A stretch of 17,864 nucleotides of DNA, from NCBI GenBank assembly GCA_018830585.1, contig JAHJSD010000099.1:1-17864 (forward strand), read 5' to 3'. The translations under genes were made by a program, and so were the position numbers. This document shows, one piece after another, positions 7,308 through 14,136 of this stretch. The notes below the pieces were generated by a model. It saw only the letters and a list, made by a program, of their open reading frames with translations, was not told where the DNA came from and did not search any database. This DNA comes from Patescibacteria group bacterium. Lineage in GTDB: Bacteria > Patescibacteriota > Microgenomatia > UBA12405 > JAHJSD01. Numbering within the stretch: position 1 is the first letter of the stretch; the number at the start of each line of letters is the position of its first letter.

Positions 7308-9003
7308 TACCTTCCACCGGACCAAACCCGTAAAAAGTGGACAAACCGCCAATTCGCCCCAATGGCCTTAGTTCTTTCATCACCGACTGATCATTCTCCA
7401 CTCCGGATCTTAAAATTTCATCTTCGGAAAATATCACCAAGCTGTCTTTTTTAACAGAATCAGCCTGCCAGCTAAGTGAATTAAAAAAGATATTGTCTAC
7501 CCGTTCCACTTGGCCGACGTCGCCAAAAACAGACTCTTTTAAGCTGGCTTGTTTTTGATAGTTTAAAGGAAGATATTTCGAATAGAACAGATAATAAATA
7601 TATGGCTGACCATAAAAGTTTGTCATTAGAACCTTTTGATTTTCACTCTGATTTTCACGAACAAAGTTTATTACCTCTTTATGCCCATAAAGCCATTCTT
7701 TAGGTGATCTGATCACCATATGATGGTAATAAAGATCCCAGTAATAAACAAAGTCAAAAAGAGCAAAGAGAATCAGGGCGAAAAATATGGCTTTTCTTAT
7801 CAGCTCTATTGCTTTTAACTCTAAAATCCCAGACAAACCATAACCGATAAAGAAGCTGATCGGAACTGCCATTGACAAACTTCTAACTCCGGTAATAATA
7901 TCTCGAGACAAGGCTGCCGGCAGCGGCGCGCAAAGCAACCAATAAACTAAAAAATACCGGGGCCGTTTCCGCTCTCGGGCAAGAAAAAACGTCAATCCTA
8001 AAATAAACAGAATAAAATTAACATGTCCGATAACACCAAAATAAGGCGCCGAGTGGCGGGGGTTGGTCCAGTCGCCCTCAAAGGACAGAAAGCGGGCAGA
8101 GAAATAATTAAAATATCTGAGCAAAAACCCGCGAAAGAAACGGAGCCACTCTCCATGGAAAAGATAAAAATGTAAATTTTTCTCCTCAGTCCCGCTTTCG
8201 GATAAAACCCTACTTATTTCCTCAACCGGTCTGGCATAAGAAAACAGGCTCATTACTTTAAGCCTGTTACTGCTTTTTCCGGAAAAGCTTTGCCAATACC
8301 AGGAACCAATCAGAAAAAACACTGCTGCTATTGCTAATCCAAGTATTAAACCAGGCCGCGATTTTTTGGCTTTAAAGTAAGAGGTCCAATATCGCTTATT
8401 AAAAAACAAAAGCCCGAAAACAATCAGCGGGGTCAGCATCTTTGCCCCCTGATAAACCCAGAGAGAGAGAAGCACCGCAATCAGAAAAAGGAGCAAAAAA
8501 TTAAAGTTGGCATTCTTTCTTTTAAAGGTCCTTGTAAAAAAATAGGCCGCCAGGACCAAAAAAAAGGTCAGCAAATTACTTTCCCAGGCGCCACGGGAAA
8601 AGTGAATATGCCAGGGTAAAAAGGCCAAAGCTAAGGCGGAAAGGAAAGCCGGTTTTTTCTTAGCAAAAAGTTCCTTTATCAGCAGGTAAAAGAAGACCGG
8701 GGTAAGAGAACCAAAAATTACCGCCGGAAGCCTGACAGCAAATTCGTTCAAGCCGAATATGGCGACGAAAGGAACCGTCAAATAAACATAAAGGCCCGGT
8801 TTATAATCGCCGAAGGACTTAAAAATAAGCGGCAGAAACTTACCGTACTCATCACGACCGGTTTTTAAAATCGAATAAGCGTTATACCCCAAAGAAGCTT
8901 CGTCCCAAATCAACGGAGGATAGGAGCTAATTTTATAAACCCTTAACAAAAACCCGGCAAAAACAAGGAAAACCAACAGCCAACGATTCAGTCTCTTCTC
9001 CAT
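7300..9003 (-). CDS. PMT/ArnT-type (GT39-like) membrane glycosyltransferase 2
   Basis: This 567-residue paralogue of its neighbour has the acidic pair D34-E35 in the first external loop (WDEASLGYNAYSILKTG), FGDYKPG, and PWHIHFSRGAWESNL. Many membrane segments follow, then a C-terminal soluble region with a SLVIFSEDE segment like those of the other copies. It is likely a lipid-phosphosugar-dependent transferase. It is the first minus-strand gene left of the AT-rich block. TATAAT on the minus strand lies only seven bases before its ATG (9011-9016), so it may be transcribed from its own promoter with little or no leader. The downstream paralogue overlaps its end. Confidence 0.85.
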   Translation of the reverse strand: MEKRLNRWLLVFLVFAGFLLRVYKISSYPPLIWDEASLGYNAYSILKTGRDEYGKFLPLIFKSFGDYKPGLYVYLTVPFVAIFGLNEFAVRLPAVIFGSLTPVFFYLLIKELFAKKKPAFLSALALAFLPWHIHFSRGAWESNLLTFFLVLAAYFFTRTFKRKNANFNFLLLFLIAVLLSLWVYQGAKMLTPLIVFGLLFFNKRYWTSYFKAKKSRPGLILGLAIAAVFFLIGSWYWQSFSGKSSNRLKVMSLFSYARPVEEISRVLSESGTEEKNLHFYLFHGEWLRFFRGFLLRYFNYFSARFLSFEGDWTNPRHSAPYFGVIGHVNFILFILGLTFFLARERKRPRYFLVYWLLCAPLPAALSRDIITGVRSLSMAVPISFFIGYGLSGILELKAIELIRKAIFFALILFALFDFVYYWDLYYHHMVIRSPKEWLYGHKEVINFVRENQSENQKVLMTNFYGQPYIYYLFYSKYLPLNYQKQASLKESVFGDVGQVERVDNIFFNSLSWQADSVKKDSLVIFSEDEILRSGVENDQSVMKELRPLGRIGGLSTFYGFGPVEGNE

Positions 9004-9010
9004 TAAGAGA

Positions 9011-9016
9011 ATTATA
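9011..9016 (-). promoter_or_regulatory. Candidate -10 element for glycosyltransferase 2
   Basis: On the minus strand these bases read TATAAT, seven bases before the ATG at 9003, which would give a nearly leaderless transcript. No good -35 is visible at the right distance, so the call is weak. It would explain how the 5' part of the cluster is expressed despite the oppositely oriented block upstream. Confidence 0.3.
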
Positions 9017-9053
9017 AACTACTCAGCCAATTCTTGCCGGCCCTCCTTTCTTG

Positions 9054-9218
9054 TTAGTCCTCTTCTCTTTCCTCCCGACAAATTCTTTCAATTACCTCAG
9101 GGCTACCTATTATTATCGCTCCAGATTCGACGATTATGCGATAAAGCCGCCTCCTCACTTCTCGAGACCTCCCTGACCTCAGCCTAAAAAATCTGGGCAC
9201 TTCCAGAATATCAGTCAC
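9054..9218 (-). CDS. Possible small protein, 54 residues, unrecognised
   Basis: A minus-strand frame starts at GTG (9218) and ends at TAA (9054), 50 bases upstream of glycosyltransferase 2. The peptide is rich in Arg and Glu, with an amphipathic central stretch (RRRLYRIIVESGAIIIGSPE) that could form helix-turn-helix. AGGAGG directly abuts the GTG with no spacing, which is poor for initiation. A non-standard ATT start nine bases further on would be better spaced. It may be a real small gene, a remnant, or chance in the purine-rich strand of 9004-9273. I do not recognise it, and nothing else is apparent in this gap apart from the promoters. Confidence 0.25.
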   Translation of the reverse strand: MTDILEVPRFFRLRSGRSREVRRRLYRIIVESGAIIIGSPEVIERICREEREED

Positions 9219-9242
9219 CCTCCTGACCTAACCCCTGCCCTC

Positions 9243-9270
9243 TTGATTACAGGATTGCAAGTTCTATAAT
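9243..9270 (+). promoter_or_regulatory. Candidate sigma70-type promoter at the left end of the AT-rich block
   Basis: TTGATT (9243-9248) and a perfect TATAAT (9265-9270) are separated by 16 bases. The start point would fall near 9277, after the ATG at 9274 but before the GGAG at 9285-9288 and the ATG at 9298. This supports 9298 as the true start of the first reading frame. It may drive the whole plus-strand gene block. Confidence 0.6.
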
Positions 9271-9297
9271 CCAATGCAACCCCTGGAGAATACAGGG

Positions 9298-9477
9298 ATG
9301 AAAAACAAAAAACGAATTACCGCCCGGGAAAGGGATTTAATAGCGCTTTTTAAAGCAGAGGGTCTTTCCAGCAAGGAGTGCGCCAGAAGGTTAAACCGCC
9401 ATCCGTCGGTTATCGGCAGAGAGCTAAAAAAATTCGCGAAGCTATATAAGAAAAAGATTACATATTTTGTTAAATAA
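9298..9477 (+). pseudogene. Truncated IS30-type transposase N-terminal helix-turn-helix
   Basis: The 59 residues starting at ATG 9298 contain KRITARERDLIALFKAEGLS followed by a second half, ECARRLNRHPSVIGRELKKF. This matches the HTH_38 domain at the start of IS30-family transposases (pattern: ITxxERxxI, GLSxxxxARRLxRxPSxIxREL). A full transposase would continue for some 250 residues with a DDE catalytic domain, which is absent: after about residue 45 the frame runs into a Lys-rich, AT-rich tail and stops. GGAG at 9285-9288 lies nine bases before the ATG; an in-frame ATG at 9274 would precede the predicted transcription start. It is most likely an IS remnant, but a stand-alone DNA-binding regulator of the downstream genes is also possible. 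Confidence 0.6.
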
Positions 9478-9528
9478 AATATTAAATGGTTAGCTTAAAC
9501 CAGTAAGATAAAAAATAAAACTAATAAG

Positions 9529-10149
9529 ATGAGAAGACTCCCAAAGCGAGAAATAATTTGTGGATTAGACGAAGCGGGACGGGGAGCTTTAGCCGGTCCC
9601 ATTGTTGTAGCTGGAGTAGTTTTACCTTCAGAGTTTAGTTTTAAAAAGGTATTTCCAAAAGGAATTGTTAGAGATTCTAAAGAATTGTCCAAAAAACAGA
9701 GAGAGGCTTTATTTGAAGTAATTGAAAAATATAGTTCGAAAATAATTGTTGAAGTTATTTCGGTCAGGGAAATTAATAAAAATGGAATTAATTGGGCCAA
9801 TACCGAAGGTTTTAGAAGAATTATTGAAAAAGTCGAGGCTGGCCAATACATTATTGATGGGAGATGGCATCTTCCAGATTTAAAGGAAAAGAATACCAAG
9901 ACAAAGTGTGTTATTAAGGGCGACACAAAAATACCAACGGTTCTTTCTGCTGGGATTGTGGCTAAAATAAAAAGAGATGAAATAATGAAAAAATTACATA
10001 GAAAATACCCACAATATCATTGGGACACTAATACCGGTCACGGCACCAAATATCATCTCCAAGCAATCCAAAAATATGGAACTTGCAAGTATCATAAAAA
10101 GCAATTTGTTAAAACAGCTTTAAGTAACTTTTTATGGAAAAATCAATAA
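9529..10149 (+). CDS. rnhB: Ribonuclease HII
   Basis: RNase HII cleaves the RNA strand of RNA-DNA hybrids and starts removal of single ribonucleotides in DNA. The 206 residues carry GLDEAGRG with catalytic D14 and E15, DSKEL at 49-53, D110 in IIDGRW, D132 in KGDTKIP, the SAGIVAKIKRD segment, and the C-terminal GHGTKYHLQAIQKYG. All four acidic residues of the active site are present, so it should be active. It has no good Shine-Dalgarno. It is AT-rich and heads a run of abutting genes: the cupin gene starts 16 bases before its end. Because an ordinary genome carries one rnhB elsewhere, this may be a second, acquired copy with a cassette-specific role; that is inference. Confidence 0.9.
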   Translation: MRRLPKREIICGLDEAGRGALAGPIVVAGVVLPSEFSFKKVFPKGIVRDSKELSKKQREALFEVIEKYSSKIIVEVISVREINKNGINWANTEGFRRIIEKVEAGQYIIDGRWHLPDLKEKNTKTKCVIKGDTKIPTVLSAGIVAKIKRDEIMKKLHRKYPQYHWDTNTGHGTKYHLQAIQKYGTCKYHKKQFVKTALSNFLWKNQ

Positions 10150-10799
10150 AAAGCGTAATAAAATCTTTAGAAAAATTAGATTGGGAAAATTTAGAAAAAG
10201 TGGCTAATCATAATCGGAAATTACTCGAATATCTATTTAACAATCGAGAAATTATTAGTTTATTTTTAAAAAATGTTTTAAAAGATAACACTCTAATTTC
10301 TTTAACTGAACACTATGACTTTTTCGATAAAATCGTGCTTTACGCGGATAAAAAGGGGAGGTTTCGCATTAGGCTTCATATTTTTTCCGGTGATCCTTCT
10401 ACTAAGTACAGGCCTCATTGCCATAGATGGATTTATTCAAGTGTGATTCTTCGGGGTGGTTATAAACATTTTATTTATGGCACAGAAGATGAGATTAACG
10501 AAAGCACGAATATTAAAGATATAAAACCAATAATAATACATGAAGAAAAGATTGGCTCAATTTATACCTTAAATCATAAGGTATTTCATTCGATAGAAAC
10601 TCAGCCGAACGCTGTTACTACTATTATTAGAGGTCCAGCTCTCAAAGATCGCTTTTTAATTATAGATAAAAAAACAAATAAAAGATGGCATGAATATGGA
10701 AGAGAAAGTGAAACAATTGAAGAAATAAAAAGGAAGTCTATAGATATTAGTGGTCTTAAAAAATTAATTGAGAAAATTTATAAATTAAAAGTAATTTAG
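10134..10799 (+). CDS. Cupin-fold metalloprotein (cysteine-dioxygenase-like), function unknown
   Basis: This 221-residue protein has a helical N-terminal part (1-60) and a beta-rich core. H95 and H97 in the PHCHRW motif, with H148 or H152 in LNHKVFHS, look like a three-His metal site of the cupin superfamily. R167 in the following IIRGPA strand is in the place of a substrate-binding residue. The HxHRW...LxGGYxH pattern recalls uncharacterised bacterial cupins related to cysteine dioxygenase; no exact family can be named. It overlaps rnhB by 16 bases and is followed after 3 bases by the radical SAM/SPASM gene, so they are co-expressed. It could be an oxygenase, isomerase or epimerase acting on the product of the radical SAM enzymes. 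Function is not established. Confidence 0.65.
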   Translation: MEKSIKSVIKSLEKLDWENLEKVANHNRKLLEYLFNNREIISLFLKNVLKDNTLISLTEHYDFFDKIVLYADKKGRFRIRLHIFSGDPSTKYRPHCHRWIYSSVILRGGYKHFIYGTEDEINESTNIKDIKPIIIHEEKIGSIYTLNHKVFHSIETQPNAVTTIIRGPALKDRFLIIDKKTNKRWHEYGRESETIEEIKRKSIDISGLKKLIEKIYKLKVI

Positions 10800-10802
10800 C
10801 AT

Positions 10803-11900
10803 ATGAATTTGAAAGAAGCAAAAAAACGAAATATTTTCAATCCTAAGGATTTTTCCTATTTGCTTAAAATTTTTGGTTCTTCAAAAAAGAGCTGGTTTCA
10901 GAGTGTTTTCTTATATATCACAGAAAAATGTCAGTTGAGATGTAAACATTGTTATTTGGGATGGCGCCTTGAAAGAAAAGCTACAATGCCACTGGAACTA
11001 ATAATTGCGCATTTGAAAATGTGGAAGAAAATTGGAACGAAAAGAGTTTGTTTTATCGGAGGAGAACCGACCCTTCATCCTGAATTCGGAAAGGCAGTGC
11101 GTTACGCACATAAACTAAAATATAAAGAGATTATAATGGACACCAATGGGATTCCTCCGTCATTAGAGGTGTTAAATAAGTTTAATCCCTTAGATTTTAC
11201 TTATATCCAAGTTAGTTTAGACGGGGCCTCGCCCGAAACGCACGATCAAATTAGGGGCAAAGGTACTTTTGAAATGAGTTTTAACACTATTAAAGAATTA
11301 TCTGAGCGTGGATTCGATGTTAGAATAATCTGCACCGTAAATAAGCTTAATATAAAAGATTGTTTGGATATTCTTAGAATAGCGGACGAAATTGGTGTGA
11401 GTCTGGTTAAGTATCACATATGTTCAAAAGAGGGGAGATGCAAGGGAAATTCCAAAATGATATTTAATCCTCATGAGTGGATAAAATTTGCAGAAAATTT
11501 TTCAAAATTTGCGAAAAGATACAAAACTAAGATCCTCTTTCAACCAAGTTACGCTACCAGAAAAACAGGTTTTCAATATTTTAAAGAGGGTTACACTGGC
11601 TGTATTGGAAGAACACTAAATAAAATATCGATTTTTCCTAATGGTAAAATGTATTTATGTTCTTATCTTTTTGATACAGATTTAAATTTCGCTGAATTAA
11701 TAAATGGTCAAATTAAGCTAAACAAAAGATTTAACGAAATCAATTTATTTCTCAACCAAGAGCCTAAATGTAATAATTGTCAATTCAATCGAATATGCAG
11801 GGGAGGTTGCCCAGCCGAGAAAATACTTATGGGCTCTCTACCATGCGAGAAGTATTCTGACATCTTTTCTATTTGTCGATTGTGGAAGTCAAGTGTATGA
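10803..11900 (+). CDS. Radical SAM protein with SPASM domain
   Basis: This is a 365-residue radical SAM enzyme. The SAM-binding cluster motif is CX3CX2C (C43, C47, C50), followed by FIGGEPTLHP (84-93), which contacts the SAM methionine. The C-terminal SPASM domain is complete: C267-X13-G281-X4-C286, then C323-X2-C326-X5-C332-X3-C336, then C348 and C358. These cysteines fit two auxiliary 4Fe-4S clusters. Known SPASM enzymes mainly modify peptides or protein residues (sulfatase maturation, PqqE, MftC, RiPP maturases), so a peptide substrate is the default guess, but no clear precursor gene is nearby. Its TGA overlaps the ATG of the exonuclease gene (ATGA), which suggests translational coupling. 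It is AT-rich like its operon partners. Confidence 0.88.
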   Translation: MNLKEAKKRNIFNPKDFSYLLKIFGSSKKSWFQSVFLYITEKCQLRCKHCYLGWRLERKATMPLELIIAHLKMWKKIGTKRVCFIGGEPTLHPEFGKAVRYAHKLKYKEIIMDTNGIPPSLEVLNKFNPLDFTYIQVSLDGASPETHDQIRGKGTFEMSFNTIKELSERGFDVRIICTVNKLNIKDCLDILRIADEIGVSLVKYHICSKEGRCKGNSKMIFNPHEWIKFAENFSKFAKRYKTKILFQPSYATRKTGFQYFKEGYTGCIGRTLNKISIFPNGKMYLCSYLFDTDLNFAELINGQIKLNKRFNEINLFLNQEPKCNNCQFNRICRGGCPAEKILMGSLPCEKYSDIFSICRLWKSSV

Positions 11901-12514
11901 TCAATAAAAAAATTCGAGATTTAAAATTTGTTGCTCTCGACCTTGAAGCAACCTACTCAAAACCTCTTGGCCGTCATGAGATAATTGAGATTGGAGCTTG
12001 CAAATTAGAACCGGGCACACTCAACATTACCACTTCTTATGAAACACTTGTTCGTCCTCTATATCGGATTATTCCGGCAATAAAGCAGAAAACGGGGCTT
12101 ACCGATGGAATAGTAAGTAAAGCAAAACCAATTTCTGAAATCTGGAATGAATTCTTATTATTTACAAATGATACAATTTTGGTTATTTATAAAACAATTG
12201 ATATGACTATTCTTCGGAAAACCTCCGAAGCTTTCGGGCTACCACCAATAAATAATTCCTTTTTAGATGTCTTTAAATTAATTAAACGTTTATATCCAAA
12301 TGAGATCTCTTACTCTTTAGAACATTTTCAGAAACTTTTAAAAATCTCCACAACCTCGCACCGAGCAGGAGCCGATGCTTATGTCACTGCACTTTTATTT
12401 AAACATTTAGTTGAAGTATTAGAAAATAAATATAAAATTTTTAAATATTCTGAATTGTTAAATTTTTGCGACCCAAATCTGTATAGCGGTGATATACAGG
12501 CTAAATTATTTTAA
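11897..12514 (+). CDS. DEDDh 3'-5' exonuclease (DnaQ/ExoX-like)
   Basis: The 205 residues form an RNase T/DnaQ-type exonuclease domain. Motif I is ALDLEAT (D15, E17), motif II supplies D102 in VIYKTIDMTIL, and motif III is HRAGADA (H155, D160), so all DEDDh metal ligands are present. Motif II lacks the usual His-Asn before the Asp, an atypical variant. PAIKQKTGLTDGIV (about 60-73) is the common substrate-loop segment of this family. The ATG at 11897 overlaps the TGA of the radical SAM gene and has GGAAG eight bases upstream; a TTG at 11873 is in frame but less likely. It is probably a stand-alone 3'-5' exonuclease on DNA or RNA. With RNase HII in the same operon, a nucleic-acid role for the cassette is plausible. 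Confidence 0.82.
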   Translation: MINKKIRDLKFVALDLEATYSKPLGRHEIIEIGACKLEPGTLNITTSYETLVRPLYRIIPAIKQKTGLTDGIVSKAKPISEIWNEFLLFTNDTILVIYKTIDMTILRKTSEAFGLPPINNSFLDVFKLIKRLYPNEISYSLEHFQKLLKISTTSHRAGADAYVTALLFKHLVEVLENKYKIFKYSELLNFCDPNLYSGDIQAKLF

Positions 12515-12520
12515 AAATCT

Positions 12521-13903
12521 ATGGCCAAAATAAAACTATTCGAAGATGTATCTCCAAGAAAAATAATAGTAAGTTTTAAGAAAATACCCGATATAAGCGA
12601 TTTTAAAAGTTCATTAAGGGGGAAGATTTTACAAATCAAAGAACTGACGAATTTAAAACGGCAAGTGATTATAAATTTTGATTTAGAAGGGAAAATAATA
12701 GATATAGAATTAGGAGCTGAATATTTAGATACCAATGTAAAAATTCTCGAGCGAAGTTTTGATGGTAGATTTTATGTGTATTCTGAAAACTGCAAAAATC
12801 TTGAATTGAGTAAAAAAGAAGTCTATCGCTATTACGATTACTATAACGAATCGATTCGTGAAGATCTAAATATGAGCAAATTTTTAGTAAATTCCGTCAA
12901 TTCATTATTAAAAAATTTATTCAAGGGAGATTACAAGTTGGACAAAAAGATAAAAATAAAAATCGATTCCCCTCTTGCATGGGAAATATTGGAAAGCGCT
13001 TCCAAAAAATACAATTGGGAAGGATTATTAAAGGAAAAACAACTAATAAAGGAGATTTATCCTACTCCCGTTAGCGTTTTGCCACCAGAAGTGAGGCCAG
13101 ATGAAAATCCTATTTTTGCAGTAATTCAGATAGTACAAGGTTGCTGGATTCAGGATTTAAGAGGTGCTTGCAAATTTTGTAATTCGTATAGAAATGTAGC
13201 TTACAAGGAAAAAAACTTAAAAGAATTAAGAGAACATATAGAACGAGTCAAAAAGTTTACCGGAGGGGGATGGAGATATGTTAAAAAAATTTTTTTCGCA
13301 GATGCTGATCCTTTTCACACGGACCTCGATTCTGAAATTTATCTTAAATTTTTAAGGCAAGGTGCTCCTAATATAAGTTGGTACGAGTGTTTTATTAGTA
13401 CTCCCACCATTTTATCAAAATCAGAAAATAAATGGAAAAAACTAATGAAATTAGGTTTGAGAAGACTTTATTGGGGTGTAGAAAGTACAGATGATAAAAC
13501 CTTAAAAATACTAGGCAAACCGCATAATAAAAAAATGCTATATCAAGCAACTTCGATATTAAATAAAATAGGTCTACGTTATGTAGTTATATTACTTTCT
13601 GGAATCGGGAATTTAAATTTGAATGGAAAAAAGAGAGATTTAACTAATAATTCTCATATTATAGAGACAGCTAAATTTATCCAGGGCATTAATTGTTCCG
13701 ATGTATATATATCAAGATTTATACCGCAACCAGGTACTGAAATTTACACTTTAATAAAAAAGAAAAAATTAGATTTCCTTCCTCTATCTGAAAGAGAAAT
13801 AGAACATAGAACAATGGTGAAAATGACTAGTTGTGATAAAAAAAATCCTTTAATTCCGGTCAGAAATGTAAGAGGAACATATGGAGCACAATTTAATCGA
13901 TAA
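12521..13903 (+). CDS. Radical SAM protein with atypical CX8CX2C cluster motif
   Basis: This 460-residue protein starts six bases after the exonuclease gene. Residues 1-180 are an unrecognised N-terminal region, beta-rich to about 90, then helical and Lys-rich. A radical SAM barrel starts near 195 with AVIQIVQGC. Its presumed cluster ligands are C208, C217 and C220, spaced CX8CX2C instead of the usual CX3CX2C. The rest of the fold supports the family: KKIFFADADPF in the position of the GGE strand and LYWGVESTDDKTLKILGKP, typical of Elp3/YgiQ-like radical SAM proteins. The segment TPVSVLPPEVRPD before the cluster is also seen in uncharacterised members of this group. There is no SPASM domain or cobalamin-binding domain. 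The substrate is unknown. Confidence 0.78.
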   Translation: MAKIKLFEDVSPRKIIVSFKKIPDISDFKSSLRGKILQIKELTNLKRQVIINFDLEGKIIDIELGAEYLDTNVKILERSFDGRFYVYSENCKNLELSKKEVYRYYDYYNESIREDLNMSKFLVNSVNSLLKNLFKGDYKLDKKIKIKIDSPLAWEILESASKKYNWEGLLKEKQLIKEIYPTPVSVLPPEVRPDENPIFAVIQIVQGCWIQDLRGACKFCNSYRNVAYKEKNLKELREHIERVKKFTGGGWRYVKKIFFADADPFHTDLDSEIYLKFLRQGAPNISWYECFISTPTILSKSENKWKKLMKLGLRRLYWGVESTDDKTLKILGKPHNKKMLYQATSILNKIGLRYVVILLSGIGNLNLNGKKRDLTNNSHIIETAKFIQGINCSDVYISRFIPQPGTEIYTLIKKKKLDFLPLSEREIEHRTMVKMTSCDKKNPLIPVRNVRGTYGAQFNR

Positions 13904-13952
13904 GTTTCAAATTAGTGATATTGAAAAAACTTTTAAGGAGCTCGCAAAATAA
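13881..13952 (+). CDS. 23-codon reading frame overlapping the end of the last radical SAM gene
   Basis: The ATG at 13881 lies inside the 3' end of the previous gene in another frame, with AGAGG five bases upstream, and the frame stops at TAA 13950-13952. The peptide starts MEHNLIDKF and continues with a charged helical stretch ending in Lys. Its overlap and good ribosome site match the packing of the operon. It is either a small peptide or, more likely, the 5' stub of a sixth gene cut off at the right edge of the AT-rich block. It has no Cys-, Ser- or Gly-rich core, so it does not look like a typical RiPP precursor. Confidence 0.35.
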   Translation: MEHNLIDKFQISDIEKTFKELAK

Positions 13953-13979
13953 AATGTAGAAAATTTTTCCTCTTTGCTT

Positions 13980-13997
13980 CTCCGCCGCAAGGCGGAG
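13980..13997. repeat. GC-rich hairpin with GCAA loop
   Basis: A 7-bp perfect stem, CTCCGCC/GGCGGAG, closes a GCAA (GNRA-type) loop, in the gap between the AT-rich block and the next glycosyltransferase. No T-run follows on either strand, so a standard terminator is not supported. Confidence 0.55.
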
Positions 13998-14036
13998 TGG
14001 CGACGTCATGCTGGGCGGGATCCGTGAAGTTAATTT

Positions 14037-14065
14037 CTGCCAGCCCGCCAGAGGCGGGCTGGCAG
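14037..14065. repeat. Perfect 13-bp GC-rich inverted repeat
   Basis: CTGCCAGCCCGCC (14037-14049) and its exact complement (14053-14065) are separated by AGA. It lies about 70 bases beyond the stop codon of glycosyltransferase 3. It could end transcription with factor help or protect a 3' end, or be another dispersed palindrome; there is no T-run on either side. The remaining bases of the 13953-14136 gap show no gene. Confidence 0.65.
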
Positions 14066-14136
14066 TCAGAATTCAGCGTCAGGATTTTCCTCAAAATAGG
14101 TTCGGATTTTGTCCAAGAGAGATATCCCGCAGAGAC

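Larger units (their letters stand above)
9243..13952 (+). other. AT-rich plus-strand gene block interrupting the glycosyltransferase cluster
   Basis: A promoter, a truncated IS30-type HTH and five abutting genes (RNase HII, cupin, radical SAM/SPASM, DEDDh exonuclease, radical SAM) run opposite to the surrounding minus-strand glycosyltransferases. The composition differs: 16 of 60 bases are G or C at 10201-10260, against 26 of 60 at 15001-15060 (hand counts). Gene spacing of -16, +3, -4 and +6 bases indicates one operon. No integrase, intact transposase, clear terminal repeats or target duplication was found, so the entry mechanism is unknown. Confidence 0.6.

Noticed and set aside
11873..11896. 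TTG start for the exonuclease gene
   Set aside because: The ATG at 11897 has GGAAG eight bases upstream and forms the ATGA overlap typical of coupled genes.
9472..13955. AAATAAAAT at 9472-9480 and 13947-13955 as a possible target-site duplication
   Set aside because: A 9-base A/T-only match in AT-rich DNA is expected by chance, and the second copy lies within a candidate reading frame.
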